Program-made: the position numbers and the translations under genes
DNA from: Ancylobacter rudongensis
GTDB lineage: Bacteria > Pseudomonadota > Alphaproteobacteria > Rhizobiales > Xanthobacteraceae
Direction: 5' to 3'
NCBI RefSeq assembly: GCF_900100155.1
Contig: NZ_FMTP01000005.1
Coordinates: 248,001 to 312,000 of the forward strand
Length of the DNA stretch: 64,000 bases
In this document: one piece after another, positions 19,128 through 29,136 of the stretch
Numbering within the stretch: position 1 is the first letter of the stretch
Layout of the letters: each line of letters opens with the position of its first letter
The notes under the pieces: generated by a model
Seen by the model: the letters and a program-made list of their open reading frames with translations, nothing else
The model's database searches: none
What the model was told of the DNA's origin: nothing

Positions 19128-21107
19128 TCAATGCACCCGGCGGGTAGAGAGCGGGGTGGGGGAGGGGCGGCCGGCAGGCTTGCCCGCCTTGGCTGCGGGC
19201 GCGAAGGCGGCGGCGCTGCGGCCCTTCTGCTCCTTGGCACCGCCGCGCGCGGATTGCTCGCCGAACAGTTCCGCCAGCTTGTCGGTCATCGCGCCGCCCA
19301 GTTCCTCGGCGTCGACAATGGTGACGGCGCGCTTGTAGTAGCGCGTCACGTCATGACCGATGCCGATGGCGATCAGTTCGACCGGGGACTTGTCCTCGAT
19401 CTGCTGGATGATCCAGCGCAGATGCCGCTCCAGATAATTGCCGGGATTCACCGAGAGGGTGGAATCGTCGACCGGCGCGCCGTCGGAGATCATCATCAGG
19501 ATCCGGCGCGATTCCGTGCGCGCCAGCAGGCGGTTATGCGCCCATTCCAGCGCCTCGCCGTCGATGTTCTCCTTCAGCAGCCCCTCGCGCATCATCAGGC
19601 CGAGATTGCGCCGGGCGCGGCGCCAGGGGGCGTCGGCGGATTTGTAGATGATGTGGCGCAGGTCGTTCAGCCGGCCGGGGGCGCCGGGCTTGCCGGCCGA
19701 GAGCCACGCCTCGCGCGCCTGGCCGCCCTTCCACGCCTTGGTGGTGAAGCCGAGAATCTCGACCTTGACGCCGCAGCGCTCCAGCGTGCGCGCCAGAATA
19801 TCGGCGCAGGCGGCCGCCACGGTGATCGGGCGCCCTCGCATCGAGCCGGAATTGTCGAGCAGCAGGGTGACGACGGTGTCGCGGAAATCGGTGTCGCGCT
19901 CGCGCTTGAACGAGAGCGGCTGCATCGGGTCCAGAATGATGCGGTGCAGGCGCGCCGGGTCGAGCATGCCTTCTTCGAGGTCGAACTCCCAGCCCCGGTT
20001 CTGCTGCGCCATCAGCTTGCGCTGCAGCCGGTTGGCGAGACGGGCGACGATGCCGGACAGGTGCACCAGCTGCTTGTCGAGATGAGCGCGCAGCCGCGCC
20101 AGCTCGTCGGCGTCGCACAGCTCGTCCGCGTTCACCGTCTCGTCGAAGCGCGGGGTGAAGGGGTGGTATTCCGGCGGGCGCGGCTCGGCCGGCACCGCGT
20201 TCTCCGGCTTCCAGGGCTCGGAGGCATCGTCGGATTCGCCCAGCTCGGCATCGTCGGAAAGCTCGGAATTGGGCTGGTCCTGCTGCTCCTCGGATTCCTC
20301 CGGGTTCTGGTCGGAGGACAGGTCGGTGTCGACCTCGGTCTGGCCCTCGGCGTTGTCTTCCTCCTCGGAATCGCTGCCCTTGCCGTTGTCGTCGTCGCGG
20401 CTGTCATCGGCCTCGGTGGAGGGGTCGTTGTTCTCGTCGAAGGGGGCGATGTCCTCGCCCATGCCGAGCGAGGAGAGCAGGTCGCGCATCGCCTCGGCGA
20501 AGCGGGCCTGGTTGTCGGCGGCGCCGGAAAGCTCGTCGAGTGCGCTAGCGCCGTGCTCCTCGATGAAGCCACGCCACAGATTGACCATTTCGCGCGCCGC
20601 GGCGGGCGGGGCCATGCCGGTCATGCGCTCGCGCAGGATGAGCGAGAGCGCATGCTCCAGCGGCGCGTCGGAGCGGTCGGCCAGATTGGCGTAATTGGCC
20701 TTCTGGTAGCGGTCCTCCAGCATGGCGGAGAGATTCAGCGCCACGCCGTCCATGCGCAGGGCGCCGAGCGATTCGCAGCGCGTCTGCTCGGCGGCTTCAA
20801 ATGCGGCGCGGGCCTCCTGGCCCATCGGCACCAGCCGCTGATGCACCTTGGGGTCGTGGCAGGCCATGCGCAGCGCCATGGAATCGGCATGGCCGCGCAT
20901 GATGGCGGCGTCCTGCTTCGACATGCGCCTTGCCGGCTCGGGCAGGCGGGCGCGCCCGTCGGCAAAGCCGGGCTTTTCCGAGCCGAAGGTCACGTCGATC
21001 TCGCGATTGCCGGCAATGGCGCGCAGGCAGCCGGTGACGGCGCGCTTGAGCGGCTCGGTCGGGGCTTCCTTGGGCGGGGTGCGGCTGGTGCGGTTCGACG
21101 TGGACAT
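19128..21107 (-). CDS. cobT: Aerobic cobaltochelatase subunit CobT
   Basis: CobT with CobS and CobN inserts cobalt into hydrogenobyrinic acid a,c-diamide in aerobic cobalamin synthesis. The 659-residue protein has the conserved N terminus [20 protein letters not shown], a very acidic central stretch ([19 protein letters not shown] and following, about residues 215-265), and a C-terminal VWA domain whose MIDAS motif DNSGSMRG starts near residue 418, with [11 protein letters not shown] later. ATG 21107 is the family start; the upstream frame is unconserved. cobS is 77 bp upstream in the same direction. CobN is not in the window. Confidence 0.96.
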   Translation of the reverse strand: MSTSNRTSRTPPKEAPTEPLKRAVTGCLRAIAGNREIDVTFGSEKPGFADGRARLPEPARRMSKQDAAIMRGHADSMALRMACHDPKVHQRLVPMGQEARAAFEAAEQTRCESLGALRMDGVALNLSAMLEDRYQKANYANLADRSDAPLEHALSLILRERMTGMAPPAAAREMVNLWRGFIEEHGASALDELSGAADNQARFAEAMRDLLSSLGMGEDIAPFDENNDPSTEADDSRDDDNGKGSDSEEEDNAEGQTEVDTDLSSDQNPEESEEQQDQPNSELSDDAELGESDDASEPWKPENAVPAEPRPPEYHPFTPRFDETVNADELCDADELARLRAHLDKQLVHLSGIVARLANRLQRKLMAQQNRGWEFDLEEGMLDPARLHRIILDPMQPLSFKRERDTDFRDTVVTLLLDNSGSMRGRPITVAAACADILARTLERCGVKVEILGFTTKAWKGGQAREAWLSAGKPGAPGRLNDLRHIIYKSADAPWRRARRNLGLMMREGLLKENIDGEALEWAHNRLLARTESRRILMMISDGAPVDDSTLSVNPGNYLERHLRWIIQQIEDKSPVELIAIGIGHDVTRYYKRAVTIVDAEELGGAMTDKLAELFGEQSARGGAKEQKGRSAAAFAPAAKAGKPAGRPSPTPLSTRRVH

Positions 21108-21184
21108 GGCAAGCCTTGAATCTGGGCAGCCTTCTCCCGATGGAGAAGGCGGGACCGGCGGCCGGCCGGTCCCGGGGATGGCCG

Positions 21185-22171
21185 TCAGGACATGACGACG
21201 TTGATGGCCGACTCGGTCAGTTCCTTGCCGAAGCAGCGCTGGTAGAACTCGGCCACCAGCGGGCGCTCCAGCTCGTCGCACTTGTTGAGGAAGGTGACGC
21301 GGAACGAGAAGGCCAGTTCCTGGAAGATCTCGGCGTTCTCGGCCCAGGTGATGACCGTGCGCGGGCTCATCACGGTCGACAGGTCGCCATTGATGAAGGC
21401 CTGCCGGGTGAGATCGGCCAGGCGCACCATGCGGGCGGCGACGTCGCGGCCTTCCGGCGTCTGCAGGTTCTTGGCCTTGGAGACGACGATGTCGACCTCC
21501 TTGTCATGGGCCAGGTAGTTCAGCGTGGTGACGATGGACCAGCGGTCCATCTGCGCCTGGTTGATCTGCTGGGTGCCGTGATAAAGGCCGGTGGTGTCGC
21601 CGAGGCCGATGGTGTTGGCGGTCGAGAACAGGCGGAAGGCGCCGTGCGGGCGGATGACCCGGTTCTGGTCCAGCAGCGTCAGGCGACCGGCGGATTCGAG
21701 CACGCGCTGGATCACGAACATCACGTCCGGGCGGCCGGCGTCGTACTCATCGAACACCAGGGCGACGTTGTTCTGGTAGGCCCAGGGCAGGATGCCGTCG
21801 CGGAATTCGGTGACCTGAAGCCCATCGCGCACCACGATCGCGTCCTTGCCGATCAGGTCGATGCGGCTGATGTGGCTGTCGAGGTTGATGCGCACGCAGG
21901 GCCAGTTGAGCCGGGCAGCGACCTGCTCGATATGGCTGGATTTGCCGGTGCCGTGATAGCCCGTGACCATCACCCGGCGGTTATGGGCAAAGCCGGCGAG
22001 GATGGCGAGGGTGGTCGGCCGGTCGAACAGATAGTCGGGATCGATTTCCGGCACATGGGCGTCCGGTTCGGCGTAGGCCGGCACATCCAGATCGACATCG
22101 ATGCCGAACACCTGACGAACAGAGAGCTTCATGTCCGGCAGCGCGGGCGCTTGCGTGAGCGGGGCGGTCAT
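21185..22171 (-). CDS. cobS: Aerobic cobaltochelatase subunit CobS (AAA+ ATPase)
   Basis: CobS is the AAA+ motor subunit of cobaltochelatase. The 328-residue product shows Walker [11 protein letters not shown], Walker [11 protein letters not shown], the sensor-like [19 protein letters not shown] and the lid residues around [16 protein letters not shown] 22171 is preceded by GGAGGAAGA, an excellent ribosome-binding site, and was preferred over an in-frame ATG 7 codons upstream. It is followed by cobT, the conserved partner order. Confidence 0.97.
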   Translation of the reverse strand: MTAPLTQAPALPDMKLSVRQVFGIDVDLDVPAYAEPDAHVPEIDPDYLFDRPTTLAILAGFAHNRRVMVTGYHGTGKSSHIEQVAARLNWPCVRINLDSHISRIDLIGKDAIVVRDGLQVTEFRDGILPWAYQNNVALVFDEYDAGRPDVMFVIQRVLESAGRLTLLDQNRVIRPHGAFRLFSTANTIGLGDTTGLYHGTQQINQAQMDRWSIVTTLNYLAHDKEVDIVVSKAKNLQTPEGRDVAARMVRLADLTRQAFINGDLSTVMSPRTVITWAENAEIFQELAFSFRVTFLNKCDELERPLVAEFYQRCFGKELTESAINVVMS

Positions 22172-22224
22172 TCTTCCTCCGTTGCCGCGCATCGGCGCGC
22201 GGGCTGGTCTGGCACACGCGCTTC

Positions 22225-22845
22225 CTAGCAGAAGCCCGCGTTCTTGAGATGATTATACGATTGGATCACGTCGCGCAGACGGTCCTCGGTCGAAATATCG
22301 CCGCCATTGGCGTCGGGATGGTACTTTTTGACCAGCACCTTGAAACGGGCCTTGATCTCCTCCGGCGTGGCGGAAATCTCCACCCCCAGGGATTCGAAGG
22401 CGCGGCGCTCGGCATTGCGGATCATCCGGCTCTCGCGCGGCGCCTCCGGCTCGGGACGGGCGCGCCCGCCCACCTCGCCGAACATGCCGAAGGGGTCGGC
22501 GATGTTTTCCGTCGCGTGGCGCTTGGCGTGCTCGGCGGCGCGGGCGGCCCCGCCCTTCGAGCCCATCTTCCAGGTCGGCCGATGGCCGGTGGCCGCGTCC
22601 TTCTGATAGGCGGCGACGGCATCGTCGGCCATGCCGTTGAAATAATTGTAGGACTGGTTGTAGGCGCGGGCATGCTCGAAGCAGAAGCGCCAGAACTGCC
22701 CCTCCATCTGCCGGCCCTTCGGCGCGCGATGAGTCGCGGGATTGCAGCAGCCCTCCCACTCGCAAGCGGGGCCTTCCGCCTTCAGGCGGCGATCGCGGTC
22801 GGGCTTCACGCGGATGCGATCGAAGAGGGGGGAGTCGAGCTTCAT
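22225..22845 (-). CDS. J-domain-containing protein (C-terminal DnaJ domain)
   Basis: This 206-residue protein has a cysteine-containing N-terminal region ([36 protein letters not shown]) and a C-terminal J domain (about residues 145-206) with the diagnostic HPD in [12 protein letters not shown]. It should stimulate an Hsp70, but the client is unknown. ATG 22845 gives the family start [15 protein letters not shown]. It sits between cobS and divergent bolA, an arrangement widely kept in Rhizobiales, which suggests a housekeeping rather than cobalamin role. Confidence 0.92.
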   Translation of the reverse strand: MKLDSPLFDRIRVKPDRDRRLKAEGPACEWEGCCNPATHRAPKGRQMEGQFWRFCFEHARAYNQSYNYFNGMADDAVAAYQKDAATGHRPTWKMGSKGGAARAAEHAKRHATENIADPFGMFGEVGGRARPEPEAPRESRMIRNAERRAFESLGVEISATPEEIKARFKVLVKKYHPDANGGDISTEDRLRDVIQSYNHLKNAGFC

Positions 22846-23083
22846 GGTCCGACGATTATGCTGTTGCTGGAGCAGGTATACAAGAAACCGCTGGTTCGTC
22901 ACCGCCCTGAAGAGACATACGGGGCGCTGGGCCGATCAGATCGCGGTGTGCAGGATCGGTTGTTTCCTCACCGTACCGGGCGAGGTCGAAGGGAATATCC
23001 GATCCGATTGCGGTGCAATCGGGTCGGCGCCGGTCAGGCGGGGGATGTTGACGCCGCTAGGACGTGGGCGTACCGCATCGTTC

Positions 23084-23395
23084 ATGAGCACGCAAATCCC
23101 AAGCCCGCCCCTGCCCTCCGACGACGCCGTATCCCAGGCGCTGGCCCGCGTGCGGGCGGCGCTGGCCGAATTGTCGCCGAGCGTGCTCGAGCTCGAGGAT
23201 GAAAGTCATCGGCATGAGGGCCATGGCGGGCATCGTCCGGGTCAGTTGACGCATCTTCGCGTGCGGATTGTCGCGCAGGCGTTCCTCGGCCAGAGCCGGC
23301 TGGCGCGCCATCGCGTGGTGAATGGCCTGCTGGCCGATGAAATGGCGCGCGGCCTGCACGCCCTCGCGATCGAGGCGAAGGCGCCCGGCGAATAG
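23084..23395 (+). CDS. bolA: BolA family protein
   Basis: The 103-residue product has the class II KH-like BolA fold with LELEDESHRHEGHGGH (candidate iron-sulfur ligands), THLRVRIVAQAFLGQSRLARHRVVNGLLADEM and HALAIEAKAP. BolA proteins work with monothiol glutaredoxins in iron-sulfur/iron regulation. ATG 23084 begins MSTQIPSPPLPSDDAV. It diverges from the J-domain gene across 238 bp that contain a small hairpin (CGATTG-CGGTG-CAATCG, near 23015-23030). Confidence 0.93.
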   Translation: MSTQIPSPPLPSDDAVSQALARVRAALAELSPSVLELEDESHRHEGHGGHRPGQLTHLRVRIVAQAFLGQSRLARHRVVNGLLADEMARGLHALAIEAKAPGE

Positions 23396-23529
23396 CCGGA
23401 GGAACGCTGCTAAAATAGGTGCGGTCGGCCGGAAAACCAGATCGGGCGCGATCGTCTCGTCTCGGCCCAAAGGCGATGCACGCCCAAAGGTGGGCCCCGA
23501 GACGGCCTATGCGATGGCTGTTGCCGCCG

Positions 23530-24804
23530 TCATGCCACCCGCCGCAGCGGGGCGACGCGCAGAAGGGTGATGCGGTTGCGCTGCTTGCGCATCACCTGGA
23601 AGCGGAAGCCGTGGAACATGAAGGCCTGCCCCGGCTCCGGGATGATGCGGGCCTCGTGGATGACCAGGCCGGCGATGGTGGTCGCCTCCTCATCCGGCAG
23701 GTGCCAGCCCATGGCGCGGTTGAGATCGCGGATCGCCACCGTGCCCTCGACGCTGACCGACCCGTCCGGGTTGCGGCGGGCGCCGGTGAAGGCCTTGTCG
23801 TGCTCGTCGGAAATGTCGCCGACGATCTCCTCCAGAATGTCCTCCAGCGTCACCAGCCCCATCACCTCGCCATACTCGTCGACGACGAGGGCGAAGTGCT
23901 GCTTGCGCCGGCGGAACGCCTTGAGCTGGTCGGGCAGGGAGGTGACGTCGGGCACGAACCACGGCGTCCGCGCGATCTTCTCGACATCGAGCTTCGAGGT
24001 GTCGTTGCCGACCGCGATCAGTTCGCGCAGCAGGTCCTTGGCGTGCAGCACGCCGACGATGTTGTCCGGCCGCTCGCGCCACAGCGGCAGGCGGGTGTGC
24101 GGGGAGGCGAGCACCTCGTGGACGATCCGCTCGGGTGGCTCATCGGCGTTCAGGCTCGCCATCTTGGTGCGGTGGACCATGATGTCGGAGACTTCCAGCT
24201 CGCCAAGGTCGAGCAGGCCGCCGAGCATGTCGCGCTCGTCCTTCACCACGCTGCCCTCGCGGTGCAGCAGGTCGACCGTGCCGCGCAGTTCGTCCGAGGC
24301 GGACAGAACGTTGGTGGTAGCGCCGAGCGGCACGCCCATGGCGCGCAGCAGGGCACGCACCAGCGCCTCGATCGCCAGCGTCAGTGGCCCGAACAGGCCG
24401 ACGATGAAGCGGATCGGCCTGGCCACCCGCAGCGAGACGCGGTCGGGGTGGTTGATGGCGATGGTCTTGGGCAGCACTTCGGAGAAAATGACGACAATGA
24501 TCGTCATGCCTACGGTCGCATAGGCGATGCCGGCAGTGCCGAACCAGGCGAGCAGTAGCCCTGTGGTCAGTGAGGAGGCGGCGATGTTGACGAGATTGTT
24601 ACCCAGCAGGATGCCGCCAATGAGGCGCTCGCGCTGCCCCATCATCCGGTTCACCAGCGCGGCGCGAGCATCACCGTTCTTTTCGAGCGTGTGCATCCGC
24701 GCCTTGGAGGAGGCGGTCAGTGCCGTTTCGCTGCCCGAGAAGAAACAGGACAGCAGCAGGCAGATGATAACAGCGCCGAAGGCAATCCAGTCATAAGCGG
24801 TCAT
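23530..24804 (-). CDS. CNNM/CorC-family membrane protein (DUF21, CBS pair, CorC_HlyC)
   Basis: The 424-residue protein has an N-terminal DUF21 membrane domain (IAFGAVIICLLLSCFFSGSETALTA; four helices to about residue 150), a CBS pair (DIMVHRTKMASLNADEPPERI; IVGVLHAKDLLRELI; HFALVVDEYGEVMGLVTLEDILEEIVGDI) and a C-terminal CorC_HlyC domain with VEGTVAIRDLNR and IPEPGQAF. The family includes magnesium-transport-linked CorB/CorC proteins; the exact ion is inferred. The SGSETALTA signature is intact. It begins 9 bp after the aroB stop and is probably co-transcribed with aroK-aroB. Confidence 0.93.
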   Translation of the reverse strand: MTAYDWIAFGAVIICLLLSCFFSGSETALTASSKARMHTLEKNGDARAALVNRMMGQRERLIGGILLGNNLVNIAASSLTTGLLLAWFGTAGIAYATVGMTIIVVIFSEVLPKTIAINHPDRVSLRVARPIRFIVGLFGPLTLAIEALVRALLRAMGVPLGATTNVLSASDELRGTVDLLHREGSVVKDERDMLGGLLDLGELEVSDIMVHRTKMASLNADEPPERIVHEVLASPHTRLPLWRERPDNIVGVLHAKDLLRELIAVGNDTSKLDVEKIARTPWFVPDVTSLPDQLKAFRRRKQHFALVVDEYGEVMGLVTLEDILEEIVGDISDEHDKAFTGARRNPDGSVSVEGTVAIRDLNRAMGWHLPDEEATTIAGLVIHEARIIPEPGQAFMFHGFRFQVMRKQRNRITLLRVAPLRRVA

Positions 24805-24813
24805 GGCGCCTTC

Positions 24814-25962
24814 TTATCGGGACTGGCGTTCCACCTCAAGGAAGGCCCGCACCTGCGAAGGGTCGACGTCGCGGGCGATGTAGCTCTGGCCGATGCCGCG
24901 GGCGAGGATGAAGGTGAGCGCGCCGCGCGAGACCTTCTTGTCCTGGCCGATCAGTGCCATCAGCCCGTCGGTGTCCGGCAGGGTGCCGGGAATGTCGGCG
25001 ATGCGCGTCGGCAGGCCGACACTGCGCAGATGCGCCTCCACCCGCGCCGCGTCGCCTTCCGCGCACAGGCCCTGTGCCGCCGAGAAGCGGAAGGCCTGCG
25101 CCATGCCGATGGCGACCGCCTCGCCATGCAGCAGGCGCTGCGAGAAGCCGGCGCCCGCCTCCAGCGCGTGGCCGAAGGTGTGGCCGAGATTGAGCAAGGC
25201 GCGATCGCCCGTCTCCTTCTCGTCGCGGCTGACCACGGCGGCCTTGGAGGCGCAGCTGGTGGCGATGGCCTCGATGCGCTCGGGCCCGCCGCCGAACACG
25301 GCCTGCCATTTGCGCTCCAGCCAGGCGAAGAAGGGTGCGTTGTCGATCAGCCCGTATTTGGCGACCTCGGCATAGCCGGAGCGGAATTCGCGCAGCGGCA
25401 ACGTGTCGAGCGCGCCGGTATCGGCCAGCACCAGGATCGGCTGGTGGAAGGCGCCGACGAGGTTCTTGCCGTGGCGGGAATTGATGCCGGTCTTGCCGCC
25501 GACAGACGAATCGACCTGCGCCAGCAGGCTGGTTGGGGCCTGGACGAAATCGACCCCGCGCCGCAGCGCCGCCGCCGCAAAGCCGGCGAGATCGCCGACC
25601 ACACCGCCGCCCAGCGCCAGCACAAGATCCCCGCGCTCGATCCGCGCGGCCAGCAGGGCGTCGACCACTTCCTCGAACACGGCGAAGCACTTCGACTTCT
25701 CGCCGGGGGCAACCAGCACCGGGGTGGGCGACAGGCCGGCCGCGCGCAGTGCTGTCTCCACCGTGCCGAGATGGCGGTCGGCGACATTGTGGTCGGTGAC
25801 GATGCCGACCCGGGCGCCCGGCCGCAGCGCAGCGATGCGCGCCCCGGCCTCAGCCAGCAGGCCCGGGCCGATGACGATGTCATAGGAACGCTCGCCGAGG
25901 CCGACGCACAGCTGCGTGCGGTCGGCGGCGGCGCGAGGTTCGGAAGCGGCGGGCGTGTTCAT
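24814..25962 (-). CDS. aroB: 3-dehydroquinate synthase
   Basis: AroB converts DAHP to 3-dehydroquinate, step two of the shikimate pathway. The 382-residue protein has LGERSYDIVIGPG, the NAD-binding LALGGGVVGDLAGFAAA, FVQAPTSLLAQVDSSVGGKTGIN, and the metal-ligand histidines in NLGHTFGHALE and LLHGEAVAIGM. The ATG at 25962 overlaps the aroK stop by 4 bp (ATGA), the common aroK-aroB coupling. Confidence 0.97.
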   Translation of the reverse strand: MNTPAASEPRAAADRTQLCVGLGERSYDIVIGPGLLAEAGARIAALRPGARVGIVTDHNVADRHLGTVETALRAAGLSPTPVLVAPGEKSKCFAVFEEVVDALLAARIERGDLVLALGGGVVGDLAGFAAAALRRGVDFVQAPTSLLAQVDSSVGGKTGINSRHGKNLVGAFHQPILVLADTGALDTLPLREFRSGYAEVAKYGLIDNAPFFAWLERKWQAVFGGGPERIEAIATSCASKAAVVSRDEKETGDRALLNLGHTFGHALEAGAGFSQRLLHGEAVAIGMAQAFRFSAAQGLCAEGDAARVEAHLRSVGLPTRIADIPGTLPDTDGLMALIGQDKKVSRGALTFILARGIGQSYIARDVDPSQVRAFLEVERQSR

Positions 25963-26567
25963 GTCTCGTCTCCCGAAGCCGGCGCGGCGAGATGGGCGAT
26001 GAGCGCCTCGATCACCGTATCGACCATCACGTCCTGCGGTACGTCATGCGACACGACGGTGACATCCGCCAGCGCGTAGACCGGATAGCGCTGGTCGATC
26101 AGCCGCGCCAGCGTTCCTTCCGGATCGTTCTTCAGCAGAGGCCGGTCGTCGCGCCGGCGCACGCGGCGCAGCAGCACATCGAGCTCGGCCTTGAGCCAGA
26201 CACAGATGCCGCGGGCGGCGATAGCGGTGCGCGTCTCCTCGCTCATATAGGCGCCGCCGCCGGTGGCGAGCACCATCGGCCCGGCCTCCAGCAGGCGGGC
26301 GATCACCTTCTTCTCGCCGTCGCGGAAGGCGGGCTCGCCACGCAGGGCGAAGATCTCGGGAATGGTCATGCCCGCCGCCGTCTCGATCTCGGTGTCGGCA
26401 TCGGCGAAGGGCAAAGCGAGGCGGCGGGCGAGGCGCTTGCCGACCGAGGACTTGCCAGCGCCCATCATGCCGACAAGCACGATGGAACGCCCGCCCTGAA
26501 GCTCGCGCAGGCGCGCCGCCTTCTCGTCCTGTTCGGGTTCCGCCGTCATCGCACCCTGCTCGCTCAA
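25959..26567 (-). CDS. aroK: Shikimate kinase
   Basis: The enzyme phosphorylates shikimate at O3. Walker A is GMMGAGKSSVGKRLA, with the substrate-binding DADTEIE and the lid region RVRRRDDRPLL. The 202-residue length includes an N-terminal extension of about 28 residues; ATG 26567 is used, but the ATG at 26549 is an equally possible start. Translational coupling to aroB is evident from the 4-bp overlap. Confidence 0.95.
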   Translation of the reverse strand: MSEQGAMTAEPEQDEKAARLRELQGGRSIVLVGMMGAGKSSVGKRLARRLALPFADADTEIETAAGMTIPEIFALRGEPAFRDGEKKVIARLLEAGPMVLATGGGAYMSEETRTAIAARGICVWLKAELDVLLRRVRRRDDRPLLKNDPEGTLARLIDQRYPVYALADVTVVSHDVPQDVMVDTVIEALIAHLAAPASGDET

Positions 26568-26783
26568 ACGCAGCGCGGACTAGCATTGGCGCAAGGGTGA
26601 CGCAATGCGAGGGGAACGCAATGGGAAGCTGTCCGGCCCGACGGTGGCGGTGTAACGCTCCGTTCAGACAGAAATGACAGGGTGAAACCGACATCGCCCG
26701 GGTCGGGCGCGTTTCCGCCGGCCTGCTAAAGGCCGTAGGATCGGCGCCACCCTCCATCGAATCGCGCAAGGCCCCGCTCCCCC

Positions 26784-26927
26784 ATGCCGAGCCTCATCCG
26801 TCTTCTCGTCATCCTCGGCATTCTCGGCGGCATCGGCTACGGCACGCTGTGGGCGTTCGCCACGCTGGTGAAGCCGCAGATGCGCGAGATGAGCATCGTG
26901 GTGCCGGCGGATCGGTTCGCCAAATGA
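26784..26927 (+). CDS. Small membrane protein encoded upstream of xerD (47 aa)
   Basis: The product is MPSLIRLLVILGILGGIGYG followed by TLWAFATLVKPQMREMSIVV and PADRFAK. It has one hydrophobic helix (residues 4-29) and a short polar C-terminal tail. The stop overlaps the xerD start as ATGA, indicating coupling. Similar short proteins precede xerD in many Rhizobiales and are sometimes misnamed histidine kinase; no function is known. The hydrophobic pattern, codon use and coupling make it a real gene despite its size. Confidence 0.75.
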   Translation: MPSLIRLLVILGILGGIGYGTLWAFATLVKPQMREMSIVVPADRFAK

Positions 26928-27907
26928 ACGCGCCAGTGCCGCCTCCCGGACTGGCGCGGCTTTTTCTCGACATGATGGCGGCCGAGCGCGGGGCCGGGGC
27001 GAACACGCTGGGCGCCTATCAGCGCGACCTTGAGGACTATGAGGGGTTTCTGGCGACGCAGGGCGTGGATGCCGCAGGCGCGGCGACCCAGGATCTTCGC
27101 GCCTGGCTCGCGGCCCTCTCCGCGCGCGGTCTTGCCAGCGCCAGCGTGGCGCGCAAGCTCTCGGCGGTGCGCCAGTTCCACCGCTTCCTCTATGCCGAAG
27201 GCCATCGCGGCGATGATCCCGCCGCCGTGCTGGAAGGACCGCGCCGCAGCCGGCCGCTGCCCAAGGTGCTGACGCTGGAGGAGGTGAGCCGCCTCATCGC
27301 CACCGCCCATGCGCGGGCGGGCGAGGCGGTGTCGAGCTTTGCGGAGGCTGCGCGGCGGGCGCGCACCGCCTGTTTCATCGAACTGCTCTACGCCACCGGC
27401 CTGCGCGTTTCCGAGCTGGCGGCGCTGCCGGCCTCGGCCGCGACGATGAAGGGCGATGCCCTCATCGTGCGCGGCAAGGGCAACAAGGAGCGGCTGGTGC
27501 CGCTGGGCGAGCCGGCGAAGACGGCGATGGGGCTCTATCGCGCGGCGCTGGACACGGCGATGGCCGGGAAGGCGGGAAGGGGGCAGGGCACGGCCCCGCC
27601 ACAGCGCCCGCGCTGGCTGTTTCCCTCCGGTGCCGCCAGCGGCCACATCACCCGCCAGCAGGTGGCGCTGGACCTGAAGGACCTCGCCCTGGCGGCGGGG
27701 CTCGACCCGGCCCGGCTCTCGCCGCATGTGCTGCGCCATGCCTTCGCCAGCCATCTTCTGGCGCATGGGGCGGAACTGCGCATCGTGCAGACCCTGCTCG
27801 GCCATGCCGATATCTCGACCACCCAGATCTATACCCATGTGCTGGACGAGCGGTTGAAAAGCCTGGTTCGCGACCTGCATCCGCTCAGCGATGGCAGCGG
27901 CGATTAA
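26924..27907 (+). CDS. xerD: Tyrosine recombinase XerD
   Basis: XerD with XerC resolves chromosome dimers at dif. The 327-residue protein has the N-terminal SAM-like DNA-binding domain (NTLGAYQRDLEDYEGFL) and the catalytic domain with the R-H-x-x-R-H-Y set: GLRVSELAAL, SPHVLRHAFASHLL, LLGHADISTTQIYTHV. ATG 26924 lies within the stop of the small membrane protein gene. It is the housekeeping recombinase, not an integrase: there is no att-like site or cargo beside it and accA follows. Confidence 0.95.
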   Translation: MNAPVPPPGLARLFLDMMAAERGAGANTLGAYQRDLEDYEGFLATQGVDAAGAATQDLRAWLAALSARGLASASVARKLSAVRQFHRFLYAEGHRGDDPAAVLEGPRRSRPLPKVLTLEEVSRLIATAHARAGEAVSSFAEAARRARTACFIELLYATGLRVSELAALPASAATMKGDALIVRGKGNKERLVPLGEPAKTAMGLYRAALDTAMAGKAGRGQGTAPPQRPRWLFPSGAASGHITRQQVALDLKDLALAAGLDPARLSPHVLRHAFASHLLAHGAELRIVQTLLGHADISTTQIYTHVLDERLKSLVRDLHPLSDGSGD

Positions 27908-28024
27908 GCGCATTTGCGGCCTTGCCTTGACGTCGCCACCCTCTCGGGGCAGCTTCCGCGCAACTTCGCGGGTCTCCCTTCCGGGTGGCCCCCCTTACCT
28001 TGTCAGCCGGTTCAGTCATTTCCA

Positions 28025-28978
28025 ATGCGCAGCTACCTCGATTTTGAGAAGCCCGTGGCCGAACTTGAGGCCAAGCTGGAAGAATTGCGCGCCATGGCGG
28101 CGCAGGGCGACGCGGTCGCCATTGGCGACGACATCGCCCGGCTGGAGGGCAAGGCGCGCGACGCGCTGCTCCAGCTTTACGCGAATCTCTCCCCCTCGCA
28201 GAAGACGCAGGTGGCGCGCCACCCGCTGCGCCCGCACTTCTCCGACTATGCCGCCAGCCTGTTCGAGGAGTTCGACCCGCTGGCCGGCGACCGCAAGTTC
28301 GGCGACGACTACGCCATTCTCGGCGGCCTCGCGCGCTTTCGCGGCCGTGCCGTCTGCCTGATCGGGCAGGAGAAGGGCTCGACCACCGAGACCCGCATCA
28401 AGCACAATTTCGGCATGGCCCGGCCGGAGGGCTACCGCAAGGCGGTGCGCCTGATGGAGCTGGCCGACCGTTTCTCGCTGCCTGTCATTTCGCTGGTCGA
28501 CACTGCCGGCGCCTTCCCCGGCCTCGACGCCGAGGAGCGTGGTCAGGCCGAGGCGATTGCCCGCTCCACCGATGCCTGCCTCTCGCTCGGCGTCCCCAAT
28601 GTTGCCGTCATCATCGGCGAGGGTGGCTCGGGCGGCGCGATCGCCATCGCCACGGCCAACCGCGTGCTGATGCTGGAGCATGCGATCTACAGCGTGATCT
28701 CGCCGGAAGGGGCGGCCTCGATTCTCTGGCGCGATACCGCCAAGGCGCAGGAAGCCGCGATGAACATGAAGATCACGGCGCAGGACCTGCTCCGCTTCCA
28801 TGTCATCGATTCCGTGATCTCCGAGCCCCCCGGCGGCGCCCACCGCGCCCCCGAGGCGGCGATGCAGGCGGCGGGTGACGCCATCGAGGCGGCGCTCGGC
28901 GAACTGGACGGAATGGACCCGGCAGCGCTGCGCAAGGCGCGCCGCGAGAAATTCCTCGCCATCGGCCGCAATCTCTGA
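28025..28978 (+). CDS. accA: Acetyl-CoA carboxylase carboxyltransferase subunit alpha
   Basis: AccA with AccD transfers the carboxyl group from biotin to acetyl-CoA in the first step of fatty acid synthesis. The 317-residue sequence starts [21 protein letters not shown] and has [58 protein letters not shown] and [18 protein letters not shown] 28025 gives the standard length; an upstream in-frame start would add 37 unconserved residues. It follows xerD by 117 bp, a conserved order. Confidence 0.97.
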   Translation: MRSYLDFEKPVAELEAKLEELRAMAAQGDAVAIGDDIARLEGKARDALLQLYANLSPSQKTQVARHPLRPHFSDYAASLFEEFDPLAGDRKFGDDYAILGGLARFRGRAVCLIGQEKGSTTETRIKHNFGMARPEGYRKAVRLMELADRFSLPVISLVDTAGAFPGLDAEERGQAEAIARSTDACLSLGVPNVAVIIGEGGSGGAIAIATANRVLMLEHAIYSVISPEGAASILWRDTAKAQEAAMNMKITAQDLLRFHVIDSVISEPPGGAHRAPEAAMQAAGDAIEAALGELDGMDPAALRKARREKFLAIGRNL

Positions 28979-29136
28979 GCCCCAAAGGCTCGTTTGCGGC
29001 AGGGGCGGACGTGCCGGCGCCCTCGCGAAAGGGTGATGTCGGTGGTAATGCGGGGCGGGATTGCGGCCGCCCCAGGTGCGGTATAACGCTTTGGCGCAGG
29101 CGCCTCTGGCGCGTCGCTTTGGGGGAGTCTCCGGGG

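Noticed and set aside
18915-21119. A 734-codon plus-strand frame over cobT
   Set aside because: Antisense shadow of cobT, which has a complete MIDAS motif and family start on the minus strand.
26924-27907. xerD considered as a phage or island integrase
   Set aside because: Sequence and the xerD-accA order match the housekeeping recombinase; no att repeats, tRNA or mobile cargo nearby.
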